From the NCBI GenBank assembly GCA_026874595.1, contig CM049314.1, forward strand, positions 31,261,729 through 31,325,728: DNA of 64,000 nucleotides, written 5' to 3'. The translations under genes and the position numbers were made by a program. This document shows, piece by piece, positions 1 to 10,325 of the stretch. Within the stretch, counting starts at the first letter, position 1, and the number at the start of each line of letters is the position of its first letter. Source of the stretch: Sipunculus nudus (Eukaryota > Annelida > Sipuncula > Golfingiida > Sipunculidae). Below the pieces are notes generated by a model. It made no database searches and was not told where the DNA came from. It worked only from the letters and a program-made list of their open reading frames with translations.

Positions 1-32
1 ACTGATATAATTGACACTTTCTCACACACAAA

Positions 33-67
<35 letters not shown>

Positions 68-68
68 T

Positions 69-99
<31 letters not shown>

Positions 100-100
100 A
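33..100. repeat. (AT)n microsatellite
   Basis: Alternating TA run broken by a few TAAATATG steps. The first 130 bases of the window are almost pure A/T. Confidence 0.95.
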
Positions 101-216
101 ATATATTTATATATATATTAAGATATATATACATATTTATATAATATGCATAATTATATGTATTACAGCTCCTAGTATTAGTTGAGCACTTTAAAACCCC
201 ATGGTTTTGCAACAAT

Positions 217-218
<2 letters not shown>

Positions 219-271
<53 letters not shown>
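219..271. repeat. (AT)n microsatellite
   Basis: Uninterrupted AT dinucleotide run of about 50 bases, separated from the first tract by about 120 bases of AT-rich unique sequence. Confidence 0.95.
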
Positions 272-274
<3 letters not shown>

Positions 275-1263
275 GTGTATAAAAATGGTGCTGAAAAACA
301 AATATGAATTTACAGCAAGTGACAATAATCTTGCTTCAGAGTTCCCCATCATATAATTGAGATCCTTTTGTTCCTGCGACTGGATCCTGCAGCCTTTTAA
401 CCTTAATTTACATATGTCGTTTTACGGTAGCAGGCACCATACCGTCCTGGTTATATCCCTTTTTTTATTGTCAAATCTCTAAATTCGTTCTAAGCACAGG
501 TATCTTTCAAATTGATTTTCTTTCTTCTTTGTATAAAAAATATATAAAACTGAACTTTTGCTTAACGGCCCAAAGTGGCCCTGACGGTAAGGCTGACAAT
601 ATTTGCTCTCGTCACCTAGCAACATCAAGGACTGGTACTGCTATCCGGAGAAAAAAAAACTATAAATATTTTTTAGTTACCTTACCATCACTGGTCGGGC
701 ACAGATGTTCTACGCCCACTGAGATTGGTTAGGTCTTCAAATATTTTTTTTTTCTATTTTACAAATATAATTATAAACGGCATAGTAGGTCTAGTAACAG
801 ACGTGAGTGAAAGAGGACTGCTCCTTACCTCCTGGAACTGCCAGCTGTTAGAAGAACTTGTGCGTATTCTAACTCGGTTCAGGTAACCGACATAAGCTCC
901 TGCCGGACTGACAGCTGTTCTCAAACTTGAAGAAAACAGGAATTTCATTGCAACCATGAAATGTAATAGAGTAGGCGTGTAATTTAGAGTTATCTGACAA
1001 GGAAGAACATATAGTCTAGGGAAAAGATATACAATTCATATACATGCATATTTGATAACACCCCCTGAAACAGTCATGACTTTGGTCATAAACTTTAACA
1101 ATTTACACTGTAAAAGACATTATTCAGAGCCATAGTATTAAAATGATGTACCACGCAAATGTAAATTTTTGCCTAGAAAAGATGATTAAAAACTACGAAA
1201 TATTTTTCCCATAAGATGTAAGGTGGCGTTTTAAGTGGTAAAATATAAATATATACTATGTAT
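272..1263. other. Non-coding stretch, no supported gene
   Basis: Only short open frames without recognisable motifs. I see no tRNA-like fold, repeat or convincing splice-bounded exon. Confidence 0.5.
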
Positions 1264-1383
1264 TTATACAATCCCCGAGGTAGCCTGCTTTGGTGGAGGA
1301 TGCGTAAATAAGAAAGACTCGACAACATAGAGTCCGAGGATGCTGATACCTATGCCGAATGCCGTAAATATCCACAGGGGAAT
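1264..1383 (-). CDS. Possible terminal exon encoding a transmembrane segment
   Basis: On the minus strand an open frame ends at a TAA (1264-1266) and reads as a hydrophobic stretch, IPLWIFTAFGIGISILGLYV, followed by a short proline-containing tail ending GIV. A run like this fits one membrane span near a C-terminus. An AG at 1384-1385 could be a splice acceptor but its pyrimidine tract is weak, and an in-frame stop lies 26 bases further upstream. It could belong to the same gene as the PLAT-like exon at 1881-2019, since PLAT domains occur in polycystin-type membrane proteins, but the reading phases do not join directly, so another exon would be needed. It may also be a chance open frame. Confidence 0.22.
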   Translation of the reverse strand: MPLWIFTAFGIGISILGLYVVESFLFTHPPPKQATSGIV

Positions 1384-1626
1384 CTTATGAGATAATGTTT
1401 GGAGTGAAGTTTATGTTTTCGCTAAATCCGATGTATAACAGCAGCTAAAGCAATTCAGACGGGAAAAAATAGACAAAACTGTTTCTGTGTCAAATAAATA
1501 GTAACGAATGAGATAATCTTGATTTATAAAATGTCTTTTTTCAGACATAGGTCCATGGTCTGTTGTTGGTACACTGGATGATGGGGGTTTCCATATTATT
1601 AGAATGATTTGTTATTGTTAAATGTC

Positions 1627-1632
1627 TTTATT
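1627..1632 (-). promoter_or_regulatory. Candidate polyadenylation signal AATAAA
   Basis: Minus-strand AATAAA about 250 bases downstream of the PLAT-like exon donor. It could mark the 3' end of a transcript reading through that exon. A lone hexamer is expected often in AT-rich DNA. Confidence 0.2.
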
Positions 1633-1880
1633 TCAGGTTTAATCTTCACTGATCTTGGATAAACAAGGAGTCATTAACACCGCTGATCAATCGCTGAGGT
1701 TCTGTCTGAGAATTCACGGTTGCCTTTTCAGTACTGGCTGAGTCACAATTTACATCGCTAGCGTAACATTGTGCAGGAACACAGGAAAAGACTGATTAGG
1801 AAGGTCGTGGCGGGGCATCAGATAGTCACACATCTGGTTCTATGTTTAAGTTTGGATGAAGGACTGTGACTGTGTGTTAC

Positions 1881-2019
1881 CTGTTTACTGTGGGACCCTC
1901 CGTCAAGAGCCATTCCTGTGACGTACCAAGGCCACCGATCATTTGGACGTAGATTCTCCCGTTTGTGTCTGCATTGCTGGCAGAACCGGTCCTCAGACTT
2001 ACAGTATATGAAGCAGTTC
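1881..2019 (-). CDS. Internal exon encoding part of a PLAT/LH2 domain
   Basis: A 139-nt minus-strand interval is bounded by a good acceptor (ATTCATTTCAG before 2019) and a donor (CAG followed by GTAACA below 1881). In the frame that needs one base from the previous exon it has no stop and starts TASYTVSLRTGSASNADTNG, then IYVQMIGG and EWLLTEG. The order Y-x-V-x-x-x-TG, then A/N-DT-x-G, then hydrophobic beta strand and GG matches the start of PLAT (polycystin-1, lipoxygenase, alpha-toxin) beta-sandwich domains. PLAT modules bind lipids or partner proteins in lipoxygenases, polycystin-1-like receptors and LOXHD1. The exon covers the first third of a typical domain of about 110 residues; the remainder must lie in other exons, which I could not find. 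The parent gene is unknown. Confidence 0.5.
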
Positions 2020-2110
2020 CTGAAATGAATATACCAGTTGGTAGATTGGGAACTCCACACTACACTTATATTTAGAATTTGTTCGTTGACTTTACATACT
2101 CACAACTTAC

Positions 2111-2120
2111 CTCCTCCGAT
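2111..2120 (-). CDS. Possible 10-nt micro-exon upstream of the PLAT exon
   Basis: On the minus strand TATGTTTTGCAG is followed by ATCGGAGGAG and then GTAAGTTGTG: a near-ideal acceptor and donor only 10 bases apart. Spliced to the exon at 1881-2019 it leaves one base that restores that exon's frame, giving I-G-G-G-T-A-S-Y. The phase match supports it. Strong sites this close can also be chance. Confidence 0.28.
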
Positions 2121-2884
2121 CTGCAAAACATATAGTAAAACAGTTTTTTCAGCAGTGTTGAAAAACGTACATGGAAAATCTCTTCGATTTATCAACAACA
2201 TCGACAAACGCTGAGAAATTAGTCAAAAGTATCAACTAACGGGGACCATTCGAGACCTTTCTCTGAAGAAAATACAAATCTACAAATGCCTATTTCTTCA
2301 AGGTTTTTCTTTATGATGAACAATGGTTTCTACTTTTTATTTAACAATAAAAAGGAATAAAAACTACCAATGTTTCTGAATTTACAAATGCTGCACAATG
2401 TATTTCAGTGTAGAAAAGGAATTTTTGGTCATCAAAACACAATTGAAAACCTAATTCAGATATCTCACTTGAAATGATGCGTGGTGTGGGTAGGTTCCCC
2501 ATTGACGCTGGGAGAAGACGACTATTGTCAAAGGAAAGTGACTATATAACATAAACAAATTATTCCCATGGAAAGAGGAGAGTTCGCTTAAGATGACCGA
2601 TTGGTGTTGAAAAAAAAATGCTTTTCGACATGTAGCCATGTGTGACTGAAAGTAGTGTCTGGCCATTCGTTGACGGTCATATACAATATTTTTACTCGGT
2701 TTCATCACATGATCTAAAAGGGGCGGAAACATAATTTTAAAAAAAGGATGGGGAATACTTCCTGAGGTAAAAAAGACTTTCTACGTTTACCGAATGATCT
2801 TTCGGAAACATTATCAAACCGATCGAGACAAAAACAACTTGGACACTGCCTAATTTTAACTTTGTAGAAAAAAAAATATTAATT

Positions 2885-4150
2885 TAGCTCTCCACCTTCC
2901 TTCAGGCAATTTCCCAGCCTATTCTTTCAGTAATTCGTTTGATTTGGTGGTCTGAATAACGCCGGTGCATATCCGTGCAGCTTTATTTTGAATAGATTCA
3001 AGATATAACCAGTCAGAGCAGTTATGAAAAATACATTCCCATACACTGAACAGGCCGTATGAATGAGATATACAAACGCTCAATGGTGCCCCAGTTCAAT
3101 ATGTTTTTTTTTTTCAGATGTGGCAGTAAACCAAGCCGAGTAGCAGCCTTTTCTTGTATTTTTTGTATATAGCCTGACCAGTTCATATTTGATGTTAATG
3201 TAATACCAAGGTATACATACTCGTTTACATTTGCAATCGGAAATGACTTTAATATTGTCCTAGATATATCAATAATGTTAGTTTTAAAAGATAATGACAT
3301 AGCTACCGTTTTAGTCGGATTAAAATTCACGTGCCACTTTTAAGCCCAGTCGGCCGGTGTTACCAGGTCATTATTTGATATTCGGGCCGATAACTCTCGG
3401 TCATTACTAATAATATTAAGCATGTATCATCTGCAAACAAGTTTATATGATGCCATCCGTTATATCATTAAAATATTCAAGGTAAAAAAAGGGCCTAAAA
3501 TAGAGTCTTGATTCGCCCCTGCATTTGTTTTTGCCCACGTTGACTCGGCACTTTTAGTTAAATTATTTGGCAGTGTCTGCTCAAATAGCTTTCAATCCAG
3601 TTTGCAATAGAACTCCCAATACCATAACATTTCAGTATATCAATCAATTCCTTATGCCAGACACGGTCAAAGGCGCTTCTGGCATCGAGTGAACATTTCT
3701 GACATGCTTACCTACATCTAGCCCTCTGAACATTTTATCAGTGACACAAAACTGGCTGGTTTATGGTTCCATCACCATTTTTAATCCAGAATTGCTTGTT
3801 GTCAGAATGTCGTTTGATATGAAATAATTATGAAATGTGTTGAGTATAATCCACCCAAACACTTTGGATGTTTGACAAGAGGGAGGTAGGCCTACAGGTT
3901 TTGACTACGTAGCGATCTGCTTTATTCTATGAATAGGATCGATATCAGCCCGTTTACACCGAGCAGGGAATTTTTCATTGACTGCGAACGAATAAACCAC
4001 TCGCATGATGAATAACATATACCTTTTGAGGTATATTTTTATATTAACTTCCGGATGCGATCTGGTCCTGTAGCTTTATTTGTATTAAACTGTCTTAAAA
4101 TTGACAGCACTTCCTCTGGCTCTATATGAACAGTCGGAAGAGTAAATTAT
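2885..4150 (-). pseudogene. LINE reverse transcriptase domain, broken
   Basis: Fragments on the minus strand in order: IEPEEVLSILRQFNTNKATG then PDRI (near 4100; finger motif with KA-GPD), LIDILKCYGIGSSIANWIES (near 3620), and an open stretch at 3022-3330 with NPTKTVAMS, EYVYLGITLTSNMNWS and ERLYISFIRP, which is the palm-to-thumb part of jockey/CR1 reverse transcriptases. Near 2950 it ends with LESIQNKAARICTGV. The YADD catalytic motif is not visible, and multiple stops are present. This is a dead copy. Confidence 0.78.
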
Positions 4151-4599
4151 GTCACGTTCACATGAGGCAATGAAAAAATGTTTTTAATCGTTCGATAATG
4201 TTTATCCGTACACAAGAAACCATTGAGTAAATCGCCCATCATACACGTTGAATGTTCGGATGTTCATTAAAAAAATTTATTATCGGTTCGGATCAAAAGA
4301 ACAGTGTCATTACGAATTGTTTTATATACTGCAAAATGTTTAGATAATTTAGTTTTCCTGTCCGAAACCACATCGTATGTGTCTACGCACTGCAGAGTCG
4401 AACCACGTTGTATATTTTGAACGAATTGTTACCGTTTTTGCTGGTATACAATCAGCATTAACTGTCAGAAAAAGATTTTGCCAGAAATCAACAATGGCAT
4501 TGAAATCGTTAAGCTGTTCAGATGGAACGTGCTACGGTGCAACAATGAGTGCATCTACTAGGCCGTCGAAATCCCCATTACGAAAATTCCATATGGTTC

Positions 4600-5260
4600 T
4601 TTGAAAAGTTCGGGGAGTACAGTGTCATTGATAGGTGAGAGTACGAGAGAGTGGTCACAGTGAGACATTGGTCGTAAAAAAACCAGAACTGCGAACTAGA
4701 GATAACCAAATTACAAATATAATATCAAGGACAGACTTATTTTGTCATCTGGTGGGCTCTTTGATAAGCTGAAAAAAGAAACCCGTGGCTCAACGTAATA
4801 GTTTTAAGGCGTTACTAAGGTCACTATCTTTGTGACCTGATGACCAATCTACACAGCAATCGTTGAAATCTACACTTATGACAGTTTTAGGACATCCCTC
4901 GATCGAATTCTCAAGTGTATTTCGAAAATATAGTAAATATTTCTTTCGACGTTTTGCATTCTGTCCCGGTAATCAATAGTATGTACCAACCAATATACTT
5001 CGTTTGCTCAAACGTCGGTCAAATTTGTTCTTGATTTTCTGTCATCAAATTATAACGAATGGTAAATGGCAAATTATTTTGTACATAATTATCCCCACTG
5101 CTTTGTATGTTTCTGTTTCTTCTTACTAAGTTGAAACCTGGTAATTCAATTATGTGATCTAGCCACGCTTCACATATACAGATAACAGACAGATTTACCA
5201 GATATTGACCGATGGCATGTTATGTACAGGTATTTGGCACCTTGTCTTGATTAAACCTAT
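4600..5260 (-). pseudogene. LINE endonuclease domain, broken
   Basis: Minus-strand fragments in shifting frames include EAWLDHIIELPGFNLVRRNR (near 5150), the core VISVDFNDC (near 4870, equivalent to the GDFN motif) and a later SHCDHS (near 4660, equivalent to the catalytic SDH motif). Their order and spacing fit the exonuclease-endonuclease-phosphatase fold used by LINEs to nick target DNA. Several stops and frameshifts make it non-functional. Confidence 0.72.
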
Positions 5261-5290
5261 TTCGTTTCTTCTATGTACGTTCCATTGTGA

Positions 5291-6161
5291 ATATACAGAA
5301 CAATAAAATATGTACAACGAGCTGCTTTCTGGTGAACACTATACTGTAAGGTTTAGTAGGGGAGGTTAGTATGAAGCCCAGGTTATACTCCATTATTTTT
5401 TTATTGGGAAAACACTCACCAATTTATTTATGTCTGGGTTTGTTAAAGGATTTAGTGAAGGTTGATGCAAGTTTCTCAATTGTATAGAATTGCAAACCTC
5501 CCGCGCACACGACCAATTTATTAGTGTAAGTGTTTAGGGCAGAATGCAAAATCTGAGGTTTCAGCCTTTCACTGAAATCACAAACAATTTGCCTGCTGAC
5601 ATCTATGCTAATTCTTTCATCAGCCATGCTATCCTTAGTTCGTTTATTTTCTATTATTGATTCAGAATTTATAATTGTTAATTAAAACAACAAAAGAAAC
5701 ATTTTACGCTAGCATAAGTAATTACACAGATTTCCATCCAAACGTGCATAACCTGCATCCCGCGCTAACCCCTGGATAGGATCTTGTTAACTATTTTTGC
5801 AATTAGTTACCAGGAAAATAATTTATTGCGGATGGCACACCCGAGGTCGTTCTTTCAGGCATCTAATTGGCCTTTTTCAGACCAGCTGTAAGCTGACTGC
5901 GTTGGCTTGACAGTAAATTGCATATTATTGGCTGAAGCATTCTGCAGTTAAGCTTTCTACAACCCGTTAAAATAAATGGGCTGCAGGGGGGGGGGGGGAA
6001 CTATTTTTTTTTTCCTTTTGCCATATGCCTATAGCTGGTTTTTAAGGATTTAACACTGAATAAACTTGGGCTTCCAAGTCGATCGGGGCTGAGACGGGTG
6101 CGGAGAGCCAATTAGCGACTTCACAGACAATGAACGTATGTTAATTTATTCTCAACAATCA

Positions 6162-6162
<1 letters not shown>
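5291..6162. other. Non-coding stretch with a poly-G run
   Basis: No gene supported. Contains a G homopolymer at about 5987-5998, followed by a T-rich tract. Confidence 0.5.
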
Positions 6163-6218
<56 letters not shown>

Positions 6219-6219
6219 G
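6163..6219. repeat. (AT)n microsatellite
   Basis: Near-perfect AT run with one GT interruption. Confidence 0.95.
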
Positions 6220-6509
6220 CATACAAATGCAAATACTTTTTGGCTGTTGCACATGTTCACAGTTTGAACTTAATTAAAAATTAATTTAAAAAATGTGATT
6301 CCTTAAAAAAAGTTTCAACTAGACGGATTCATCATATTGACAGGAAATATGTATAATATGATTTTTCAGCTATGATTCTTACAGTTACCCCTTTTCTATA
6401 AGAAATGCTTTTATAATTTTTCATATTATCTGTCAAACTGTTTCCCCTAAATATGACATGTGAATTATGTATCCTAAATGTATGTTATGACAGCCTCGAC
6501 CGTTTTCTT

Positions 6510-6740
6510 TAAAAAAAACCTGCTTTGAAAGTTCTATAAAGAACCCTACACATGCAGTCCACCAAGAACCTTTTTAAGGTTCCCCACCAAGTCCATCGTA
6601 AAGAACCTTGGAGGTTCCTCTCAAAACCCTCCAGAGGCGGTCCCAAAAAGAATCCCATTTTAAGGTTCCAGCTGGAACCTTCAAGCTTCCCCACCCAGTC
6701 GACTCTGAAGAACCCTTATAGGTTGTAGCTGGAACCCTTT
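6510..6740. repeat. Self-complementary AAGAACC / GGTTCC block
   Basis: Within about 230 bases the words AAGAACC and its near-complement GGTTCC occur repeatedly in alternation (for example AAGAACCTTTTTAAGGTTCC at 6564-6583 and AAGAACCTTGGAGGTTCC at 6601-6618), so the strand can fold into several short hairpins. A short minus-strand open frame covering it is low in information and is not a gene. Confidence 0.7.
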
Positions 6741-7142
6741 TTATTCGACTATATAGCTGGTCAATGGATAGCCTAGTGAATTAACTATAATGTATAACCG
6801 AAGGTAATTTTGGCAATAATAGAGAACTAGAGAAACTAATGGACTGCCTCATCCCCTGGACTAAACAAAACAAACCTAGGGTTCCTTTTAATGTCGGATA
6901 TTATAATTTATCTTTAATTGTGACCATCTGTTGTGAACCAAAATGGCGACAATATACCTGTATATCAATGGTATCTTCCAATAAAAACATTTTTAAACAT
7001 CTAAGTCATCGTCGTCACATGTAAATAACTTATTTTACTGCCATTGTGCCCGTCCATTGTGTATTTTAAGGTTATGGTGCCCATTTTCGGACCATTTGTG
7101 AAAAAAGATTAAGTGAAATATGGCCAATATGGCCAATATCTG

Positions 7143-7143
<1 letters not shown>

Positions 7144-7184
<41 letters not shown>
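7144..7184. repeat. (AT)n microsatellite
   Basis: Pure AT dinucleotide run of about 40 bases. Confidence 0.95.
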
Positions 7185-7187
<3 letters not shown>

Positions 7188-7681
7188 ATAATTGTAATAA
7201 TTGTTTAATTGTAATTCCTTTTACCCCTTTTTTTGTTGTCGGTGTCTTAACAACTGATCACATATTCTTATCTACACAATTACTCCTTTAATTATGCAGA
7301 AAAATGTGAACTGTACCCGTTCAATACAAAGGTCTCAATGTATACATTCTCCATCTAATTATACATGACCTTTTAATCTGTTTCCGGCATACAACGTACT
7401 GATGATTAATTACTTTCTGCATTTGGTCGAGGCGAACATATCATGACCTTGGACCCGTGCTGACCAGATGTTACCTGAATTGAATATTTCAAAAATATCA
7501 TTCAAATTGGCTTAGCATAAGCAACAGTTTGTTCTTCTAGGTTATACAGTTTCAGAATTATATCCATTTTGATTTACCCTACCCCTGAAATTGAGTTTCT
7601 ACATTTTTTTTACAAGGCACCAATGCCAGTTGTCCAGGTTCTTCCATTTAGAGGAATCCTTGAAAATGTGTGATCAAAATA

Positions 7682-7704
7682 CAGACGTGCCTTGATAATC
7701 CGAC
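7682..7704 (+). repeat. Left terminal inverted repeat of the Tigger element
   Basis: Starts CAGACGTGCCTTGATAATCC directly after the TA target base pair. It matches the reverse complement of 10302-10325 with one substitution and one single-base gap. Confidence 0.85.
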
Positions 7705-8130
7705 ACCAATTGTGAATGTGATATTTATGTCGGATTACAAGGCTGTCGGTTTGTTAAATCACGGACGTCAAAGTGTCAAACGGGGGGGGGGGGGGGTGGC
7801 TACTGTCGGAAACAGATGTAACTGGCACTATGATATTTATTATGATCATAAAAATAAAAAGCAAATAAACAGAATAAAACGAAATATGGTATACAATACT
7901 CTTTTATTACATACAAAAAGGAGGCATACAAAAAGGATACATCCATGAATAATCATGATGTTTTATTTACACTTGAAAAACAACAAGTCTCTCCGACTCT
8001 GGTATCCATATTACCCATGAACAATACATGCATGATGTGTTTATTCACATACTTCGGAAGGTAAAAGAGTCTATCTGGTATCCATGCATCCCTGTAAACA
8101 ACATAAAATGCAAGGTGTGTCTATCTACGT

Positions 8131-9679
8131 TTAAAAAAAGGAAAACAAGTCCGTCTGGTAGCGAGCTCTTTTCATGCTGTGTTCCTTTACCTTCCGTAAC
8201 ACTCCGCGTATAGCGTCAATATCCTCGGCTGAGAAGCCTTCCTGTTCCATGTAACGGAGCCCCGACTCAATGCCAGCTTTGGCTCCTTTTGCGGTTACTT
8301 GCTCTGGGGGTTCACTATCCTCATCCGAATTGCTGTCACCTCCATCTGTCGATGTGCAGCTGACCAGTGAGACGATATCAGGCGTTGATAACATGGCCTC
8401 CGTTGGTTCTGCGCTATCCCAGGATACATATTCTTCCGCGGTCACATGATCAGGTAGTGGGAGTGCTCGTATGAGGTCACCAAGTTCACTTTCCGCCGGC
8501 GGGGTTTCTGTGTTTTCACTGGACACTTCAGTGTCGCCTGCTAAAATCCCAGTATGCCGCCAGCAGTTGGCGATCGTTGACTGTTTTACATCGTTCCAAG
8601 CGTCACGGACGAAGTAAATCGCATCCTTTACATTAATGCGCTCCACTGATCCATTCTCATCGAAGTTCTGGACGTACTGTTTCAGCAAGTAACGCTTGTA
8701 ATGCACCTTGAAGTTTCTTATCACCCCCGCATCCATGGGCTGTACCTCCGACGTTGTGTTTGGTGGAAGGAACTCGACGCGCACGTAACGTAAATCAAGA
8801 TTAGCCACACTATGACTAGGGGCATTATCCACAAGGAGGATGATCTTTCTTTTCTGTAGGCGCATTTTCCTCTCAAGCTTCTCCAAAATTTCTTGAAAGA
8901 TAACAGCTGTCATCCACGCCTTCTTGTTTGAGTAGTAGTCCACAAAGATCTTTGGGTTGAAGCCGCTGAAGCATCGCGGATTCTTTGACTTGTGGATAAT
9001 GACAGGCATCCACTTCTCACTGCCGTCAGCGTTCGCGCATAAGCCAACTGATATTCTGTCCTTGCATCGTTTCGTTCCCTTTACCGGTCCGCTAGCTAGG
9101 GTCTTGTTTGGTTCCAGCCGGTAAAACAGTCCCGTTTCATCAAAGTTGAAGATGTCCTTCAACTCGTAATCTTTCAGTATGGCTCTCATCTTTACGCGGG
9201 CATCGGCTGCAGCTGTCAAATCTGCGCTGGCTGACTCTCCGTGTTTCTCTCGCAGTGATATCCCTCGCAGTTTCTTAAAGTTCCACAACCATCCACGGGA
9301 GTATACTAGGTCTGTGATGTCAAGCGAGTTGCCGATTTCTTTGGCTTTCAAGATCAGGATGTCGTCGCTTATAGCGATGTTATGGGCAGTAGCATTGGTG
9401 AACCACAAGAATAAGGCATCCTCAAACTTGGCGTGTTTCGGCTGTGTTATCCGTGTCGATTTCTGTTCGGCGCTGGTGACTGTGACAGGCTAACCACTTT
9501 TCACTCTGCTTGAGGATGTCCGAGATAGTGGAACGTCCAATTCTCACAGAATACGTTTCCTCTGCATACTTGACAAGATTTTCTTGGGAGCATCTAGGGT
9601 TGTCTTTCTTATACTGACATAGAGCCTTCTTAACTGCAACTGTGATCTCTGTACGTTTTCTTTTCGCTGGTCTCTCCAT
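8131..9679 (-). pseudogene. Tigger/pogo-like transposase, one frameshift
   Basis: Cut-and-paste transposase of the pogo/Tigger group (CENP-B-like DNA binding plus DDE_1 nuclease). Translation starts at ATG 9679 with MERPAKRKRTE, a helix-turn-helix of the psq/CENP-B type, and reaches SEKWLAC near 9490. The rest lies in another frame: KHAKFEDALFLWFTNATAHN, then the CENP-B second helical region, then the nuclease with NFDETG, LVDNAPSH and VQPMDAGVIRNFK, which hold the three expected catalytic aspartates. It ends with an acidic tail and a stop at 8131. A single shift of one base gained or two lost near 9488 separates the frames; otherwise roughly 500 codons are open. Either a recent loss of function or a sequencing error. 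Confidence 0.87.
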
Positions 9680-10138
9680 GATCGCACATGTAGGTGCGTG
9701 AGTATTACAGTGAACTTATGTGTAAATATCTGACAATATCGACAGCAAAAGCGTGATTAAGTACAGCAGAGAACTGAGTAGTAGCGATCTGACTGTATGA
9801 ATGATGGTTTCAATATTTGTTCAGTTTATATAAGATACAGGTGTGCTCACACGGAAACAGCTCAGGTGTCAAAACATGTCACTCCGTACTTTAATTTCTT
9901 AGACATTAAAGATCTTCAAAGAACCAAACAAAATGTCACTATGTTTATGTGGGGACAACGGTTGTTACCATCAAAGTGATACAATAATGTAATTAGTGCG
10001 GTCAGGTGACAATACCGGGAGGCCAGCGATGTTTGTTTTCCCATCCGTAGTTAATTAGCTGGGCTAGGCATCATCAGCCACGGGGCCGCGCGTGCCACCT
10101 GGGCCGACAACTGACATCAAAGGGAATGGGTTTCAAGA

Positions 10139-10159
10139 CGGATTGTCAAGGCACGTCTG
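10139..10159 (-). repeat. Extra internal copy of the Tigger terminal repeat
   Basis: The sequence GATTGTCAAGGCACGTCTG here is identical to the last 19 bases of the element and is also followed by TA. The 166-bp stretch between the two copies also repeats subterminal sequence from the left end (CAAGGCTGTCGGTTTGT), in the same orientation as at 7739-7755. Confidence 0.75.
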
Positions 10160-10301
10160 TACGTCGGTATGCTTGTTTGTGTCGGGAAAAGTTATGTCGG
10201 AGTCGGAATCCAAGGCTGTCGGTTTGTCAAGGCTAATTCCTATGGGATCCATTCGTGTTTTACTAAAAAAGGTGGGATTGCAAGGTTTCCGGATTATTAA
10301 A

Positions 10302-10325
10302 GTCCGGATTGTCAAGGCACGTCTG
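10302..10325 (-). repeat. Right terminal inverted repeat of the Tigger element
   Basis: On the minus strand starts CAGACGTGCCTTGACAATCC; followed on the plus strand by the TA at 10326-10327. Confidence 0.85.

Larger units (their letters stand above)
2885..5290 (-). mobile_element. Degenerate jockey/CR1-type LINE
   Basis: A non-LTR retrotransposon remnant on the minus strand. Reading from 5290 downward, fragments of an apurinic-like endonuclease come first and reverse transcriptase second, in the order usual for ORF2 of jockey/CR1-like LINEs. No single frame spans either domain; stops and frameshifts break both. No poly-A tail, ORF1 or target duplication was identified, so the 5' end looks truncated. 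It lies upstream of the PLAT-like exon on the same strand, possibly within an intron of that gene. Confidence 0.8.
7682..10325 (-). mobile_element. Tigger/pogo-family DNA transposon
   Basis: A 2.64-kb element bounded by inverted repeats of about 23 bp that both read CAGACGTGCCTTGA inward, each flanked by TA (7680-7681 and 10326-10327). TA duplication is the target-site signature of the Tc1/mariner/pogo superfamily. It carries a transposase on the minus strand (8131-9679). The right side has an extra copy of the terminal sequence at 10139-10159, also followed by TA, so a shorter alternative boundary exists. The near-intact transposase and well-matched ends suggest a fairly young insertion. Confidence 0.85.
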
